Shown piece by piece: positions 1-11,910 of a stretch of DNA of 64,000 nt; position 1 is the first letter of the stretch; each line of letters begins with the position of its first letter. This DNA is from Humulus lupulus (taxonomy: Eukaryota; Streptophyta; Magnoliopsida; Rosales; Cannabaceae). The position numbers and the translations under genes are program-made. Location: the NCBI RefSeq assembly GCF_963169125.1, contig NC_084794.1, forward strand, positions 157,180,858 to 157,244,857, in the 5' to 3' direction. The notes beneath the pieces are model-generated. The model did no database searches and had not been told where the DNA came from. It saw nothing but the letters and a program-made list of their open reading frames with translations.

Positions 1-1472
1 TTGCAAACGAGTAATTGTTTCACGACATAACTAATTGTTAATAGTGGGGCAAATAAGCATTTTGAATAACACAATTTTAAAGTAATGTTACTTTGTCATT
101 GTACTCAAACTCCAATCTTGGATGACAATTTACTGTACTTATTTGAATATCTTTAGAGAAATTGGTAAAAATGAAATCTTTTTTTTTAGTGTATTTGTAC
201 TTTGATATACTTTTGATAATGTTTTACAAAATGACATTTGTCTAAAGTTTTCTATCAATTGTTTGAATTTTTCGATCACCTATCTAAATTTTCGACTATC
301 TATCTAAATTATAAGAAATAATTTTATAAAAAATTATTAAAATTAAATTAGAGTGCAAAATAACTTTAAAAAATAAATTATTTTGCAAAATGATCTATCT
401 TTTTATCATTTAGTAATAAAATAGTTAGATGGATTCTAAGTTTATTAACCATATAGTTTATTTTTAATTGAGTAATGATATGTGAACTTAAGATATGTAC
501 TCAAACAGTATACATGATGTGTTATTATTTTTTAAAATAGTGAGTCCTAATTTTTTATAAATGAGATTCATTAATTTTAACTATGAGACCACTATATATA
601 TATAATTTTTAAGTATATATTTTGGGTACATATTATTACTTTTATTACTTTTGTTATTTTTGCTAAAACATATATTATCATTGGTTTTTTTCTGTGTAAA
701 CAATACATAATTAGACAGAATAGTGTTAAAAAAGGGGTTCTAATGTTTATTTGTTTGTATTATTAATTTATCATTTAAAAACTTCCTCACATGTGTACAT
801 GTGTATAGTTATAATGCTTGCCCCCACTTTTATTGAGTTGCAAAACAATTCATTGAAAAGTCGAACGTACATAATTTTAACCCAAAACAAAAGCAAAATA
901 AATAAATATAAAAACAAAATTAAACTATTAATTACAATCGTAGCCAACTCTTCTTAGGCCACTCAGTCAATTTGTTTTCAACTTTTTTTTTTCTTCTCAA
1001 ACTTGCTGACCTATTAATGTTGAAGTGATGGGTTTGAAGCTAATGAACAACTGGTGGCATTTAAAAGAGAAAAAGAGTAAAGGGCTACCAGTTAAGTAGA
1101 GGCCGAAAGGTTATTGTTAGTAGGCCAACCAATCACTTGTGGGAAATACAATAGGAAGAGATCAATTTAAAGATCTTAAAAGAGTCATGTTTAATGTATC
1201 AACTTCATCTCCCAAATCTGTGGTTATGGCTTTGCAATTTGCATGCCATAATATATATATATATAAATATATAAATATTTATATAGATAATTTATGAATT
1301 AATGCGAAAGGTCTCCGTCATCATGCGCGCAAGTATCATCATCAAGATCTGTTGTACTCTTCATAAAGATGGCCTTCATATCAAATCACATACAACTTTC
1401 GTGTGATCAGACACTGTACATCGGTCCTATTTGCAGTTGCCACGTTAAAAAGAAAAAGTCTTTCTATTTATT
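1..1472. other. AT-rich intergenic spacer
   Basis: Very AT-rich sequence with homopolymer runs and a (TA)n stretch near 1247-1266. The only open frames are short, low-complexity chance frames such as 751-957, and none looks like a known protein. I see no gene here. Confidence 0.7.
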
Positions 1473-2487
1473 TGAGGGTAAATATTCGGGGGACAAATTC
1501 TTTTTTAGGGTTTTACTTAGGATTGTACAAAAAAATTTACAACTAGAATAAACCGCTTAAATTAATCCGAAAAAACCACCAAAAAAATACAACCCGAATA
1601 AACCGACTAAAATTTAAACTGTCAAATTGTTACATTGAGCGGGTTGAAAATAATTATCAACCCGCCCAATTAAGAATTTATTATTTTTAATATATTCAAA
1701 TAAATATATAAATTAATTAAGTTTTGTTTTAATTTTTTTACTATAAATTTAAAATATTGTTTTAAGCTTAAAAATATAAAATTCACAATATTAATACTAG
1801 TATTTAAAAGCAAAAAATTACAAAAATATTAAAAAAAAAATACCACTTTTGTTTGGGCGGGTTGACCCGACCAACCCGCCCAACCCGCAAAAAAAAAAAA
1901 TACAATTTCGGTTTGGGCGGGTTAACCCGACCAACCCGCCCAAATTATTTGACGGGTTAAACTTTTTTTTTTCTTAATTGGGTAAGTTACGGGTCACTTT
2001 TGCTAACCCGATTATGACACTGGACAGGTAAAAATGCCTTGTAACCCTACCAACTCGCTCAATGCTCAGCCCTAGTTTTACTTTAAGCCCTCTCGGTATG
2101 GCTTTCAGTGTTTCTCGACTCGTGAATAGTTTTCGGCGCGACTTTTTTTTTATGACCGTGTATATTGTAGCTATTTAGAGCATCCTTGAAATTTTCAGAA
2201 AAATTTGAATAGTTTACAGTACCGAAAACTAGGTTCAAACATGTTGTTTTCCATGTGCATAAAAAAAAATTAGTCACGCGTGCAATAACATGTTTGAACC
2301 TAGTTTTCGGTACTGTAAACTATTCTGAATTTTCTGAAAATTTGCAGGATGCTCTAAATAGCTACAATATACACGGTCATAAAAAAAATCGCGTTGAAAA
2401 CTTTTCAAGAGTTGTAAACACTGAAAGCCCTACCGGTAGAACTCAAAGTGAAACCTCTATAGGAGAATTCATCAATATTTAGCTCCC
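1473..2487. mobile_element. Foldback MITE, Mutator-like, interrupted by a hAT element
   Basis: Two long arms are near-perfect inverted copies: 2075-2245 pairs with 2285-2453, leaving a loop of about 40 bp. The arms include the same stretch around 'CCGAAAACTAGGTTCAAAC' on the left and its reverse complement on the right. Weaker pairing continues outward across the inserted hAT element to about 1473 on the left and 2487 on the right, so the original element was roughly 450 bp. Long arms without coding capacity suit a Mutator-like MITE. I could not identify a 9-bp target duplication, so superfamily and outer ends are uncertain. Two short open frames read the two arms on opposite strands and give nearly the same peptide, an artefact of the inverted repeat. 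Confidence 0.7.
1518..2074. mobile_element. Non-autonomous hAT transposon
   Basis: A 557-bp element is flanked by a perfect 8-bp direct repeat GTTTTACT (1510-1517 and 2075-2082), the target-site duplication length typical of hAT transposons. The ends form short imperfect terminal inverted repeats: TAGGATTGTAC at the left, and TAGGGCTGAGC when the right end is read in reverse. The interior holds repeated GGGTTGACCCGACC-like and GGGCGGGTT palindromic blocks (about 1853-1960), common in plant non-autonomous hAT elements, and no transposase frame. It inserted into the left arm of the foldback element. Confidence 0.85.
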
Positions 2488-3975
2488 AAATTTTATGGGT
2501 TTAATAGTTTTGATTCCATATTATTTTAACAATTAAATGCTAATTTTTTTTTTTTTGCTATCATAAATTCTCAATATTATATTCTTTTAAATAAACCTAA
2601 AATGTTAAAGGTAATATAGAATTTAAAAAAAAAAACAAAAACAAAAGTTGCACCCATTTTTTCTCTTTACACCCATTGTAATTATTTTATTATTATCAAA
2701 CATATTACTTTAGTAAATTGATCAAAATATTCTCATTAAATATAAAAAATTATATTATACCTCTAAAATATTTTATGTATCATTTATATATTAATTAATT
2801 TATCATTTTTAATAAAAAAAATTACATACTTTAAATTTTTTAGAAACTAAAAATTTATTAAGGGAGATTTTATCTATGCCCCATTTTTTTCTCATTATAC
2901 ACTTTTCTTTTTACATTCATAATAAATTGTTAAAACAAATTTCCACACACCTTGCAAAAAATTCAAGTATACAGAATTGCCTAGTAATTAATTTTACCTT
3001 TATTCGTTCCAACTTTAAAATTTATTATTTAAAAAGCTAAAATACGTTTGACACTCTTAATGAAATAATAATAATCTTTTCAAGAATATTAAACATAAAT
3101 AAATTAAAAATTAATAATATATATCACCATAATTAAATTGATTAGTAAAATCAAAATATTAAAGTTGATGCTTCTAAAATTTAAAATATTTTTTTAATAT
3201 TTGATGAGGATATTTAAGTTAATAAACTAAAATAATATATTTAGTAATAATTAATTAATTAAAAAGGGTATAAAGAGAAAAAAAAGTTAATATAATAGAA
3301 TATGACATTTGGTACTTATGTGAGCTAAAAAGTAATGGTTGGACCTAAGTGCTATACTTGGTAAAGTTTGGGGATTCTAAATGTTATTTACCATTTATTA
3401 TATATTAGATTTATTTTTTGGCAAGAATATTTTATATCGAGTTTAGTTTTCCTTTTATTACTCTTTGTTTGAAATAAAGTGTCTTGTCTTCTTTGTGGAG
3501 TTGTGGTTGCTTAGGTTTTTTTTTTTTCCAAATAAAAAAAAGATCGGGTGGTGCCCGTTATATCCCCAACATTTTCAACTAATAGTATACTCGAGAACCA
3601 CCGAGGAGTGTTAGGGACGTGACATAGTCCCTATCACATTGCCAACCGAGGCCCACCCACACAGGAATTGCTTAGTTTAGACATAGTAAAATACTATTTG
3701 ATTGAGGCTCATGCCCTGCTAATTTTTTTTCTATCAACTTTTATTAATTAAGTTTTTTTTAAAAAAATATGAATTAATATAGCGTAAAATTAAAGAAAAG
3801 AAATGAAGACTCTCTCTAAAAATTTAACAAGAGTACACATGTGAGGAAGTTTGTATAAAATTTACTACAAAATATTAAATATGGTCCACATTAATCTATT
3901 GTTATTGTTGTTAGTAGATTTCTCTCTCAAAGATATACATGAAATCGAGAGACATCGATCGTGATTGAGCTTGAG
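2488..3975. other. AT-rich spacer, no gene seen
   Basis: Mostly AT-rich with long A and T runs. A GC-richer patch at about 3540-3670 stands out in composition, but I cannot assign it to a family and it has no open frame of note. Confidence 0.6.
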
Positions 3976-4581
3976 TATTAGGGTTAGTCCCCGAGCCAGG
4001 TTTTAACACTAAAACTGGCAATTGCTTTTCTCTTCAAAAGTAATAGTGTGATGGGCACATGTGTGTCTCTATGGCCACTTAAAGGGATTCGATGCATGCC
4101 TGAGTGTTGGTTATAACTGCTAAGCCTGCTATTTATGATCTAAATCTATTGAATATTTGTTTATGTTATTATCTGTGTTTTCTTGTTGAGTTTTGGTTCA
4201 CAAGTGCTATGTGGTGCAGGTAAAGGCAAGGAGAAGCTAGACTAGCCATGAGTTGGAAAGCTTCAGGGGCGACGTGTACATATATGACCTGCTTGATCAC
4301 CACTGTCGAGACCTCTTTTGTTGATGACCATAGTTCATTTTGCCGCTTAGGTCGGCCACTTTGTACCTTGGTTATGGTTGTAAAGGCTTATAAACTCTTT
4401 TTGGGATCCCGTGTACAAACTTAACATTTTTAATAAAATGATTACCGTTTGACCAAAAAATTTAATACCTAGTCCTTGAGTTAGTTTTAATTACACATTT
4501 TAAGTCCAAATGACTCGTTTAGCGAGTTAAGCACTATTTAAAACATGCAGTGTAACAATCCTGGATTAGTAGGGTGTTACA
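3976..4581 (+). repeat. 3' part of a Tekay-like LTR
   Basis: The stretch 'GCTATGTGGTGCAGGTAAAG' near 4207 and the terminal GGGTGTTACA match the 3' portion of the complete solo LTR at 39788-42335. Its orientation is plus. The 5' part of the LTR is missing, so the left edge is approximate. The LTR end is followed directly by decayed gag on the same strand. Confidence 0.65.
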
Positions 4582-5229
4582 ATTTTGTCATATATATGCC
4601 TTATTTGCTACAATGATGTAGTCAGGGCTGCAAAAGCAAAGTACGCTCTGAAATTTGATAGATTATCCAAGTTTGGTGTAGGGCGCCATGACAGTGACAA
4701 AGTATGCTCTGAAATTTGACATATTAGCCAAGCTTGCTTCAGACTTGGTACCCACAGATATAACCAGGAAGGAAAGGTTCTTTCGGGGGCTGAATGCTAT
4801 GATAGCCCAAGATGTTAGAATCACCTTTGTACTTGGAGTGACATTTTACTGCTGAGGGCGCAGAGAACAAGATCTAGTGCGACCACGCGAGATACTAGGA
4901 TGGTGGTACCTCCATTTACAAGATTTGGTAGGGGCAGAGGCCCTAGTGACCAGAAGAGAAAGACCCCCGATAATTTTATAGTTTCAGGCCTAGACAGAAG
5001 GCCACGGGGTGTTCAGGGTAGTCGTCAAGGTGGCAATGAGAGCTAGAGGACTTATCCAGAGTGTGTCAGATGCAGAAGACTTCATCTGGGAGAATGTTGA
5101 GCGAAGTCATACTTTTTGTGTGGTATAGTTGGGAATTTCAAGAAGGATTGCGAGAGCAAAGGAAGAGAAACCAAAGAAGGCGGACAACTTGACTACAACT
5201 CGAGTGTTATCACCAGCTGAGGATCAAGG
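4582..5229 (+). pseudogene. Decayed Ty3/Gypsy (Tekay-like) gag
   Basis: Broken frames encode gag pieces recognisable from copies elsewhere in this window: a 'KYALKFD...LAKLASDLVPTD' block near 4690-4750, a basic GRGRGP/KRKTPD block near 4930-4980, and a cysteine-rich knuckle remnant near 5060-5160. Several stops and shifts interrupt it. The sequence passes straight from the end of gag (about 5215) into the middle of reverse transcriptase, so protease and the RT N-terminus have been deleted, about 1 kb relative to related copies. Confidence 0.7.
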
Positions 5230-6190
5230 AGGAAGATATTTTGAAGATGGCCTTTCATACGAGGAATGAGCATTATGAGTTCTTAGTCATGTCATTTGGA
5301 TTGACTAATGACCCCACATCTTTTATGGATCTGATGAACAAAGTGTTCAAGGACTACCTAGACATATTTTTGATAGTCTTCATTGATGACATCCTGGTTT
5401 ACTCTCAATCAAAGGCAGAGCACGAGCAACATCTCTGGTTGGTATTACAGAGGTTGAGGGAGTACATACTGTATGCTAAGTTCAAGAAGTGCGAGTTTTG
5501 GTTACCTCATGTGATGTTCCTCGGTCACATTGTTAGTAAAGATAGAATTAAGGTGGATCCGGCCATGATTGAGGTAGTTAGAGATTGGCCAAGGCTAAGG
5601 AGTACTTCAGAGATTAGAAGTTTCCTTGGATTGGCAAGGTATTATCGGCGTTTCATAGAAGGGTTCTCAATGATTGCTACACAACTAATAGAGTTGACAC
5701 ACAAGAATCTGAAGTTTGTATGGTCAGGCAGATGTGAGAACAGCTTCCAGAATTTGAAGCGGCGATTGATTACTACTCAAGTGTTGAGTCTCCCATCAGA
5801 TTTAGAGAAATTTGTGGTATATTGAGATGCGTCAAGACAAGGGTTAGGTTGCATCTTTATGCAGGCTAGAAAGGTGATTGCCTATGCATCACAATGTTAA
5901 AGGAATATGAAAAACGGTACCCTACACATGATCTGGAACTAGCAGCAGTGGTATTTTCCTTGAAGGTGTGTCGACACTATTTATATGGAGAGAAGTGGGA
6001 GATCTACACCGACCAGAAGAGTTTGAAGTACTTCTTTACTCAGAAGGATCTAAATATGAGACAGAGACGTTGGCTAGAGTTGGTAAAGGATTATGACTGT
6101 GAAATCCTACATCATCCAGGGAAATCCAATGTGGTGGAAGATACCTTGAGTCGGAGAGGTCCGGGACAGTTATTCAATTTGTAGAAAATA
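5230..6190 (+). pseudogene. Decayed Ty3/Gypsy reverse transcriptase and RNase H
   Basis: A 194-codon frame (5241-5825) carries the RT palm with the catalytic box [10 protein letters not shown], the 'FLGHIVSK' block and the '[14 protein letters not shown]' thumb region. After a stop just before DASRQGLG and a further break, a 96-codon frame (5894-6184) holds RNase H with '[11 protein letters not shown]', 'YTDQKSL' and a LSRR end. The N-terminal third of RT is missing. This is the + strand relative of the minus-strand element at 54834-59719, and it cannot make an active enzyme. Confidence 0.85.
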
Positions 6191-7275
6191 TCAAAGGAGT
6201 TGATAGAGGATATGACTAAAGCAGGGATAGAGTTGGTGGTTGGCCAGTTAGCCAACATCACCTTACAATCTACTCTTTTGGAGAGAATTAAGGAAGGTTA
6301 GCTGAATGATCCTCAGTTGATGAGGCATAGAGGGGACGTCCTAGCTAGAGTGGCTAAGGACTATAATATTTTCAGAGATGGGTTTGCTAAGGTATAAAGA
6401 TCAGATTTGTGTTCCGATGGACTCTGCTATCAGATGAGAGATTCTTGATGAATCTCATACTACACCTTATTCGCTACATCCAGGTACCACGAAGATGTAT
6501 CAAGATCTGAGATCTTTTTATTGGTAGTTTGGGATGAAGAAAGATGTGACTGAATATGTGGCTATGTGTCTAACCCACCAGCAGGTGAAGGTTGAACACC
6601 AGAGGCCAGCTGAGTTGTTACAGCATTTAGGTATTCCTGAGTGGAAGTGGGAAGACATCACTATGGATTTTGTGTTGGGGAAACATGACTCGGTATGGGT
6701 GATTGTAGACAGATATACCAAGTCGGCCCATTTTTTTCTTGTGAGGACAAATTTTTACAGTAGATGAGTACGCTAAGTTGTATGTCAGGGAGATTGTACA
6801 TCTCCATGGGGCTCCAAAGTCTATTGTGTCAGATTGGGACCCCACATTTACTTCCAAGTTTTGGGGAAGCCTACAAAAGGCTGTGGGTACTCAGTTGGAG
6901 TTTTGTACCACCTATCATCCTCAGACAGATGAAAAATCTTAGAGGACAATTCAGATATTAGAAGACATGCTGTGAGCATGCATTTTTTACTTTGAATGGT
7001 CCTGGAGTAAGTATATGCCTTTGATTGAGTTTTCCTACAATAACAACTATCCTTCGACTATTGGAATGGCTCCATATGAGATGTTGTATGGAAGGAAATG
7101 TAGATCGTCCATCAATTGGGATGAAATGGGTGAAAGAAGATTCCTAGGTCCAGAAGCAGTTCAAAGGACCAACGAGGTTATTGAGAAGATTAGAGCTTGG
7201 ATGCTCGCTTTATAGAGTAGACAAAAGTGCTACGATGATCTTAAGCGTAGAGATATAGAGTTCCAATTTGGGGAC
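6191..7275 (+). pseudogene. Decayed Ty3/Gypsy integrase
   Basis: Short in-frame pieces (6534-6767, 7015-7215) give the zinc-binding CXXC remnant ('CLTHQQVKVEHQRPAEL'), the core start 'WVIVDRYTKSAHF', and the later 'FSYNNNYPSTIGMAPYEMLY' block. The frame breaks near 6765, 6960 and 7213. The integrase C-terminus and any chromodomain are absent because a Tat-type LTR starts at 7276 in the middle of the 'EFQFGD' segment. Confidence 0.8.
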
Positions 7276-7899
7276 TGTTTACCCAAAAAAAGGTCATTGA
7301 TGACGTGGCAAAGATTACTTACACCTGGATTGACACATGGCGGAATTAAAAGGCAGAGGTACTGTTCGGCTATCGACCAGAGGCGCGCCTCCTTGTCGGT
7401 GTTAATTTTTGTCACGACCAGGCTGGTCGTGAAGCCTGATTTATTTCCTTTTTAGGTTGTAATCTAATATTAACTGCATTTGAATATTTCTTCATAATTA
7501 TCCTTGATACGCGGTTATTAAGGATAATATATGACACATTATCATATGTAACCCTCCTTGAGCCTATAAATATGCATGAAATAGCTCAAGGAAGGGACTT
7601 TTGGATTCATTGAGCCTTTTTGCTTAAGATTGAGAGAAAAAGAGCTAAGGTGAGTTGTTACCATCTGATTGTATTACGCCTAAGGATTGTGAAACTCAAG
7701 AACCCTAGTTCTTTGATCACGACTTTAGGATTCTATAATAACAATATCACAAAGTGGACGTAGGTCATTACCAATCACTAGGGTCGAACCACTATAATTC
7801 TTGGTGTTTTTCCTTTCCATTAGATCATCTTTTCAAGTGTCGTTTATATATCCTATCATATACTTGACTCCGCATCATTGTCTAATTTGAGGGTCAACA
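7276..7899 (+). repeat. Tat-type 5' LTR
   Basis: A 624-bp LTR beginning TGTTTACCC and ending GGGTCAACA, in plus orientation. It carries a TATA box (TATAAATAT, 7565-7573). It is homologous along its length, in reverse orientation, to the LTR at 61869-62474; both share the GTGGACGTAGGTCATTACC-like and GGTCGAACCACTATAA-like blocks. It inserted into the Tekay-like integrase. A candidate primer-binding region (TGGTGCTTTCATTGAGAGC) begins 3 nt after the LTR, but I cannot assign its tRNA with confidence. Confidence 0.8.
7565..7573 (+). promoter_or_regulatory. TATA box of Tat LTR
   Basis: TATAAATAT lies about 290 bp into the 624-bp LTR, where a plant LTR core promoter is expected. Confidence 0.6.
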
Positions 7900-7936
7900 T
7901 TCTGGTGCTTTCATTGAGAGCTTGTGAGAGAATCCA

Positions 7937-8760
7937 ATGGCGAAAACATCCAAGAAGACAGGACAGGCCGCTAACGCTGCATCATCCCAACCTCCTCCTC
8001 CAAATGTGGCTGAGGACGAACCACACTTGGAGTTTGATGAGGAGGAGTTGGATTGTGAAACCTTGAAGGCAGCACTGGGAGTGTTGCAGGATGAGTTGGC
8101 CAATCTGAGGGCCAATCAAGAGAATGCTACAGAGATAATGACGTCGCAACAAAGAGAAATAGAGCGCTAGCATCAGGAGCTGAGCGAGCGACAGGCTGAG
8201 ATGGATCGTCGGCAGAGGGATGCCATGGCCGCCTTCGAGGCAGCCATCCAACTGGCTAGGAATCAGGAATCAAGCTGCGCCAGCCTCCCAGCCAGACCAG
8301 CCACCAAACGGGCCACCTCAAAGGGGTCCCAATCCTAGCCCTCCGCTCCAGCCTGTAAGCCCTCAAAGGCCGGAGCAACCTCCTGTGGCTTAGGATGATG
8401 TCCTGCCTAGGGATCCTGAGCAGCAGCCTCCATCTCAGGCTGGTCGAGGAAATCCCCAACTCCCGAGGCAGAATAGGGCCAGGCAATCGCCCTGTAGTCC
8501 TAGACGCCCAGGGGATGAAGAGCCACATCCACCGAGCAGGGGGCAGCGTCCTTCTGCCAACAGGAGGAACTCCGAGACAGACTCTGTGGTCCGGGGCCCC
8601 CCACGGCATAACAATGCACATGGACCCACCGACCAGCGCATGCCTCCCCTTGACGCTCGGGAAATTCCAGCTCGAGGAGGCAACAAGGTGAATAGCCGGT
8701 TGCACCATAGTCAGCCACAATTCAGAGATGGCCACGACTACAATGAGGCCGATTTTTGCA
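7937..8760 (+). pseudogene. Tat-type gag remnant
   Basis: A frame from the ATG at 7937 gives a short N-terminal protein rich in Q, E and P with a coiled-coil-like segment ('DETLKAAL' region through 'REIER'). It stops at 8168, and the reading continues with QAEMDRRQRDAM and then, in a shifted frame, proline-rich sequence to 'RDGHDYNEADF' near 8725-8755. This resembles the N-terminal part of Tat-lineage gag. The core gag domain is not reached, because the sequence jumps into a Transposase_28-like frame at an 11-bp repeat (8745-8755 and 8777-8787). Confidence 0.55.
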
Positions 8761-8769
8761 GAAGAAATG

Positions 8770-9631
8770 CTGGTCGGAGGCCGATTTCCTCAATTACGTG
8801 AGGTTGGCCCTATTCCAGCTCCCCCCCAACTCTTATCGTTTGTTGGCGGGGTTAAGATACTTGTTCTTGAAACAGGAGTGGGAGGTCCCCACTCCTGCGA
8901 ACATTCTTTATTTCTTCTGCCTCAAGGCCAGCCCAGAGTAGCGGGGGCGAGGTGACGGGTTTTATTACTTAACCCGATTCCCCAACACGGCCACGGTCAT
9001 CGAGTTGCCCAGCCACCCCAATGACTTTAAAGATCAATTCCTTATGTCGATGGGGTTCCGAAACTGCGAGATGCACTACTTCAACCATCCTCGTAAGTGC
9101 CTTTCAGTCTTAGCTCGTAAGTTAAGTACCATTTAGCTCCTCCTGTATCCCTTTCTGACTTAGATTAATTCTGCAGCTATCTTCGCGAGGACAGAGAAGT
9201 CTGTGGTCCTCGGGAACCAGTACGAGACACTGGCGGGCTTGCCCCCCAGTGAAAAGGACTATCGTCAGCTCGTGATAGACGAGACGATGCTGGCCTGTAA
9301 GCTGATCTCCCCAGGCCAGACTCTGAACCTGAGGAGGCTTCGGGCACTTCCCCCAGCTCGCAATACCAGACCTATCATCGTGGAGGAGGACGCGAGGGAT
9401 GAAGATGAGGAGGACGAGGTGCCTCTCGTGAGGACGAAGAAGCGGGCGTTGGAGGTCGCCCAAAGAATGGACGAGGAGAGGATCCAATCCGGAGCAGCCG
9501 CGGGTCCTTCTGGCCAAGGTAACCCATACATGTTTAGGAGCTTAGATAGGGCCACCGTCGACCCCCGGCTAGCTAGGTACAATCCCAAACAGATTGTCAA
9601 ATTCCATCGAAGTGACCCAAACTTAGATTAA
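8770..9631 (+). pseudogene. Transposase_28-like ORF of a Tat element, partial, with likely intron
   Basis: The first exon reads 'FQLPPNSYRLLAGLRYLFL', then 'PTPANILYFFCLKASPE', one stop, and continues to about 9092. This fits the plant 'putative gypsy-type transposon' family (PF04195, Transposase_28), known as an accessory ORF in Tat-lineage retrotransposons. A GT-AG intron (9093-9176) restores the frame into a second exon ending with a stop at 9629-9631. That exon is acidic in the middle and ends 'KFHRSDPNLD'. Compare the better copy at 63324-64000. Here the ORF has the same strand as the LTR and gag to its left, unlike the antisense arrangement at 38-44 kb and 62-64 kb, so this is probably a recombined junction of two elements. 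Confidence 0.6.
9093..9176 (+). other. Predicted 84-bp intron in Transposase_28-like ORF
   Basis: The donor is GTAAGTGC and the acceptor is TTAATTCTGCAG. Removing it keeps the frame across the exons (HP | IFARTEK). This rests on splice motifs and frame only. Confidence 0.5.
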
Positions 9632-9779
9632 ACCCTGCTCACTGCGTCGACCAGCTCGTGCTGGATTACGAAAGTAACCGCCCTAGGGGGACCATAGTTG
9701 TAGATAACACCCTAGCTTTTAGGTCGGTCCTATTCGAGGAGTATGGGACTAACCTTCGATCATGGCCATCACTCCGGGA

Positions 9780-11142
9780 GGGTACCGTAGCTCCAGGACT
9801 TAGGCAATATGTAGAAAGTACTCGGAACATTGAACTTCACCAAATATGGTAAAAGACTCAACCCCGAGCACCCTAGGTTAAATTTCCAAGCCTAAAATCT
9901 TAAAATCCCAAAATCCCATAAGCGCCGCGGCATGGCCCCCAAACATAACCTCCAAAGGTACAAAACACAGGCAAGGGCCGTGGCATTGCTTGGGCCATGC
10001 CGCGGCCCGCCCTTCTTCTTCAGCATGCAACTACTTCGAAGGGCCGCGGCTCACCAAGAACCATGACGCGACCCGACCCTTCGAACCCAGAAAAAACCAC
10101 CATTTTCAATCTCTAAACCTCACCTTAAACCATCCCAAAGCCCCCAACTCAAAACCAATTAATAATATCAACATTAGAATGATTTAAACAACACAATCCA
10201 ACCAAAAATCCAGCCTAAGACTCACCAAAACCCCAATCCCAACTTCTGAAATTTCAAACCCACAGAACTCAAAACCAGCCATGAAAACTCTCAAATTCAA
10301 CCATCAAACTTTAAATTAAACCTTACCTCAGCTGTAGAATCGATTCTCTAACGGTCCCCTGACCTATCTTCAAAGTTTCAAGCTTCAATTTCCACCTTGA
10401 ATGTCAAAACCATAGCCATTTAAAACTCAGCCATTTCTTTAAGTTTCTAACCCCAAGAACGAAAATTCAAAACTTACCTTAACACTAGCTCAGACCTTGA
10501 TCAGTTCCTGAGCTAATCCTCCTAATTATTCCCTTCAATTCCCAAAGGCATAGCTCAATTCCAGCTATTTCCTCTCAAATTCCAGTAGTTTTCCTTTGCT
10601 AAGAGAGAGAAGAAAGAGAAATAGAGATAGGATCGGTTTACACTTTTCTGTCTAGTATTTTCCTAAGTCTTCCAAGTATACCCTTAGATTATTAGACTAA
10701 TCCCAAAGCTCGGGGTGCCGGAAACGTCCCCGAGGCCAAAACGGTAAAATTCCCTAATAATCCCGCCTAGACATCCTAACCTTAAATATATCTCCAATTA
10801 TTTATTTTCATCACCCGATAGTATAAATCACTACCTGATACCTAAAATACCCCTGACTTGTCCAAAGTCAATTATAATACCTCGTTGTGACTTTTCCCGC
10901 TATCTAGCCCTAGGATCGCCTCGAGTCGCTGGCTGCAGAATTATCCACATCATAATGTGGTTCTCGCATATATCTCAAACATATATATCACATCATCATA
11001 TAATATCACTAATTATCATAAACACACTATTAATCATACATTTACGCATTTAAATCAATAACATTCATTCTAATCCCAGTTATGCCCTCTCGGCACACCA
11101 ATCAAGGCCCTTAAGCCTTAATAGCAAGTTTGGGTCGTTACA
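9780..11142 (-). repeat. Tekay-like LTR fragment (minus)
   Basis: In reverse orientation it starts TGTAACGACCCAAACTTGC (right edge 11142), the usual first bases of this LTR group, and it is similar along its length to the LTR at 52676-54833. The 3' portion is lost; the left edge lies somewhere in 9640-9790. A GC-rich inverted repeat sits at 9925-10005. Confidence 0.65.
9925..10005. repeat. GC-rich inverted repeat within LTR
   Basis: The 13-bp arms CCGCGGCATGGCC (9925-9937) and GGCCATGCCGCGG (9993-10005) are perfect reverse complements separated by 55 bp. Confidence 0.8.
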
Positions 11143-11674
11143 CCCAGGGTCTCCATATTTATAGGAGAAGGCACCTGGGAGTTGGTAAGAAGGTCATCCC
11201 GTGACCTTCTTACCTATCATGTCAACTCTGTGACATTCATGATTTATTCTTAAACCTGACACATAAGTGTGGTCAAATCAATAGGTAAGGGGATAATGGG
11301 CCGCACGGCCCAACCCAGTCGTGGGTGTCTGAATACGCACGTTCATGCTGTGCGTCCGAGAAGTCAGGGATATATCAGACACGTGATGTCTAATATATGC
11401 ACGTTTACCTTGTGTGGTTGACTTTATAAAGGGTCACAGCCTCCAACTCTAGCTCGTACCACGAGCTGGATGCTTCCCTCGACCTGTGGTCTTCAGAGTC
11501 CAAACTTAGTCTATTCTTAGCGAACCCTTATGTTATCTCGAGCTGGGGAGGTAGGGCCTTTCTATGGCAGCTCCGGTCTTGGGGATGTCCACGTGGTAGA
11601 CATGATTAGGTCGACTCTCATAATTAGGCCGTGTCTCAGCTTGCTAACAGCCCGTGGGAAAACCAGGGCGTACA
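11143..11674 (-). repeat. Tat-type LTR fragment (minus), second family
   Basis: Read on the minus strand it begins TGTACGCCCTGG, preceded by a polypurine-like GTTTGGGGAC (11675-11684), and includes a TATA box (CTATAAATATGG, at about 11154-11165). It is cut off at 11142 by the neighbouring LTR fragment. The PPT on its right suggests the 3' LTR of a minus-strand element whose body is gone. Confidence 0.5.
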
Positions 11675-11910
11675 GTCCCCAAACCCAGTTACTTTCTTAG
11701 TATAAATGTTAATTAGTTTTTTATTTTTAAAAGTCATTCCAACTATCATCATCTTAACCATCGACTTCTTGCCATTTCCTAAACTAAAAGCCATTGATGA
11801 TTATATATGAAAACCAAATCAAGTTTATATAATACATGCACAATAATGTATATATATATATATATTGTAGAAGCCAAAAAAAAAAAGAACATGTTGAATC
11901 ACTTCTGGTC

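Noticed and set aside
2083..2482. Two short ORFs on opposite strands with almost the same peptide
   Set aside because: They are the two arms of one inverted repeat read in both directions, not a gene family.
3540..3670. GC-richer island as a possible exon
   Set aside because: No open frame, no splice pattern and no recognisable product.
8256..8735. 159-codon minus-strand ORF
   Set aside because: Shadow of the GC-rich, proline-rich gag region on the plus strand; composition is that of an antisense frame.
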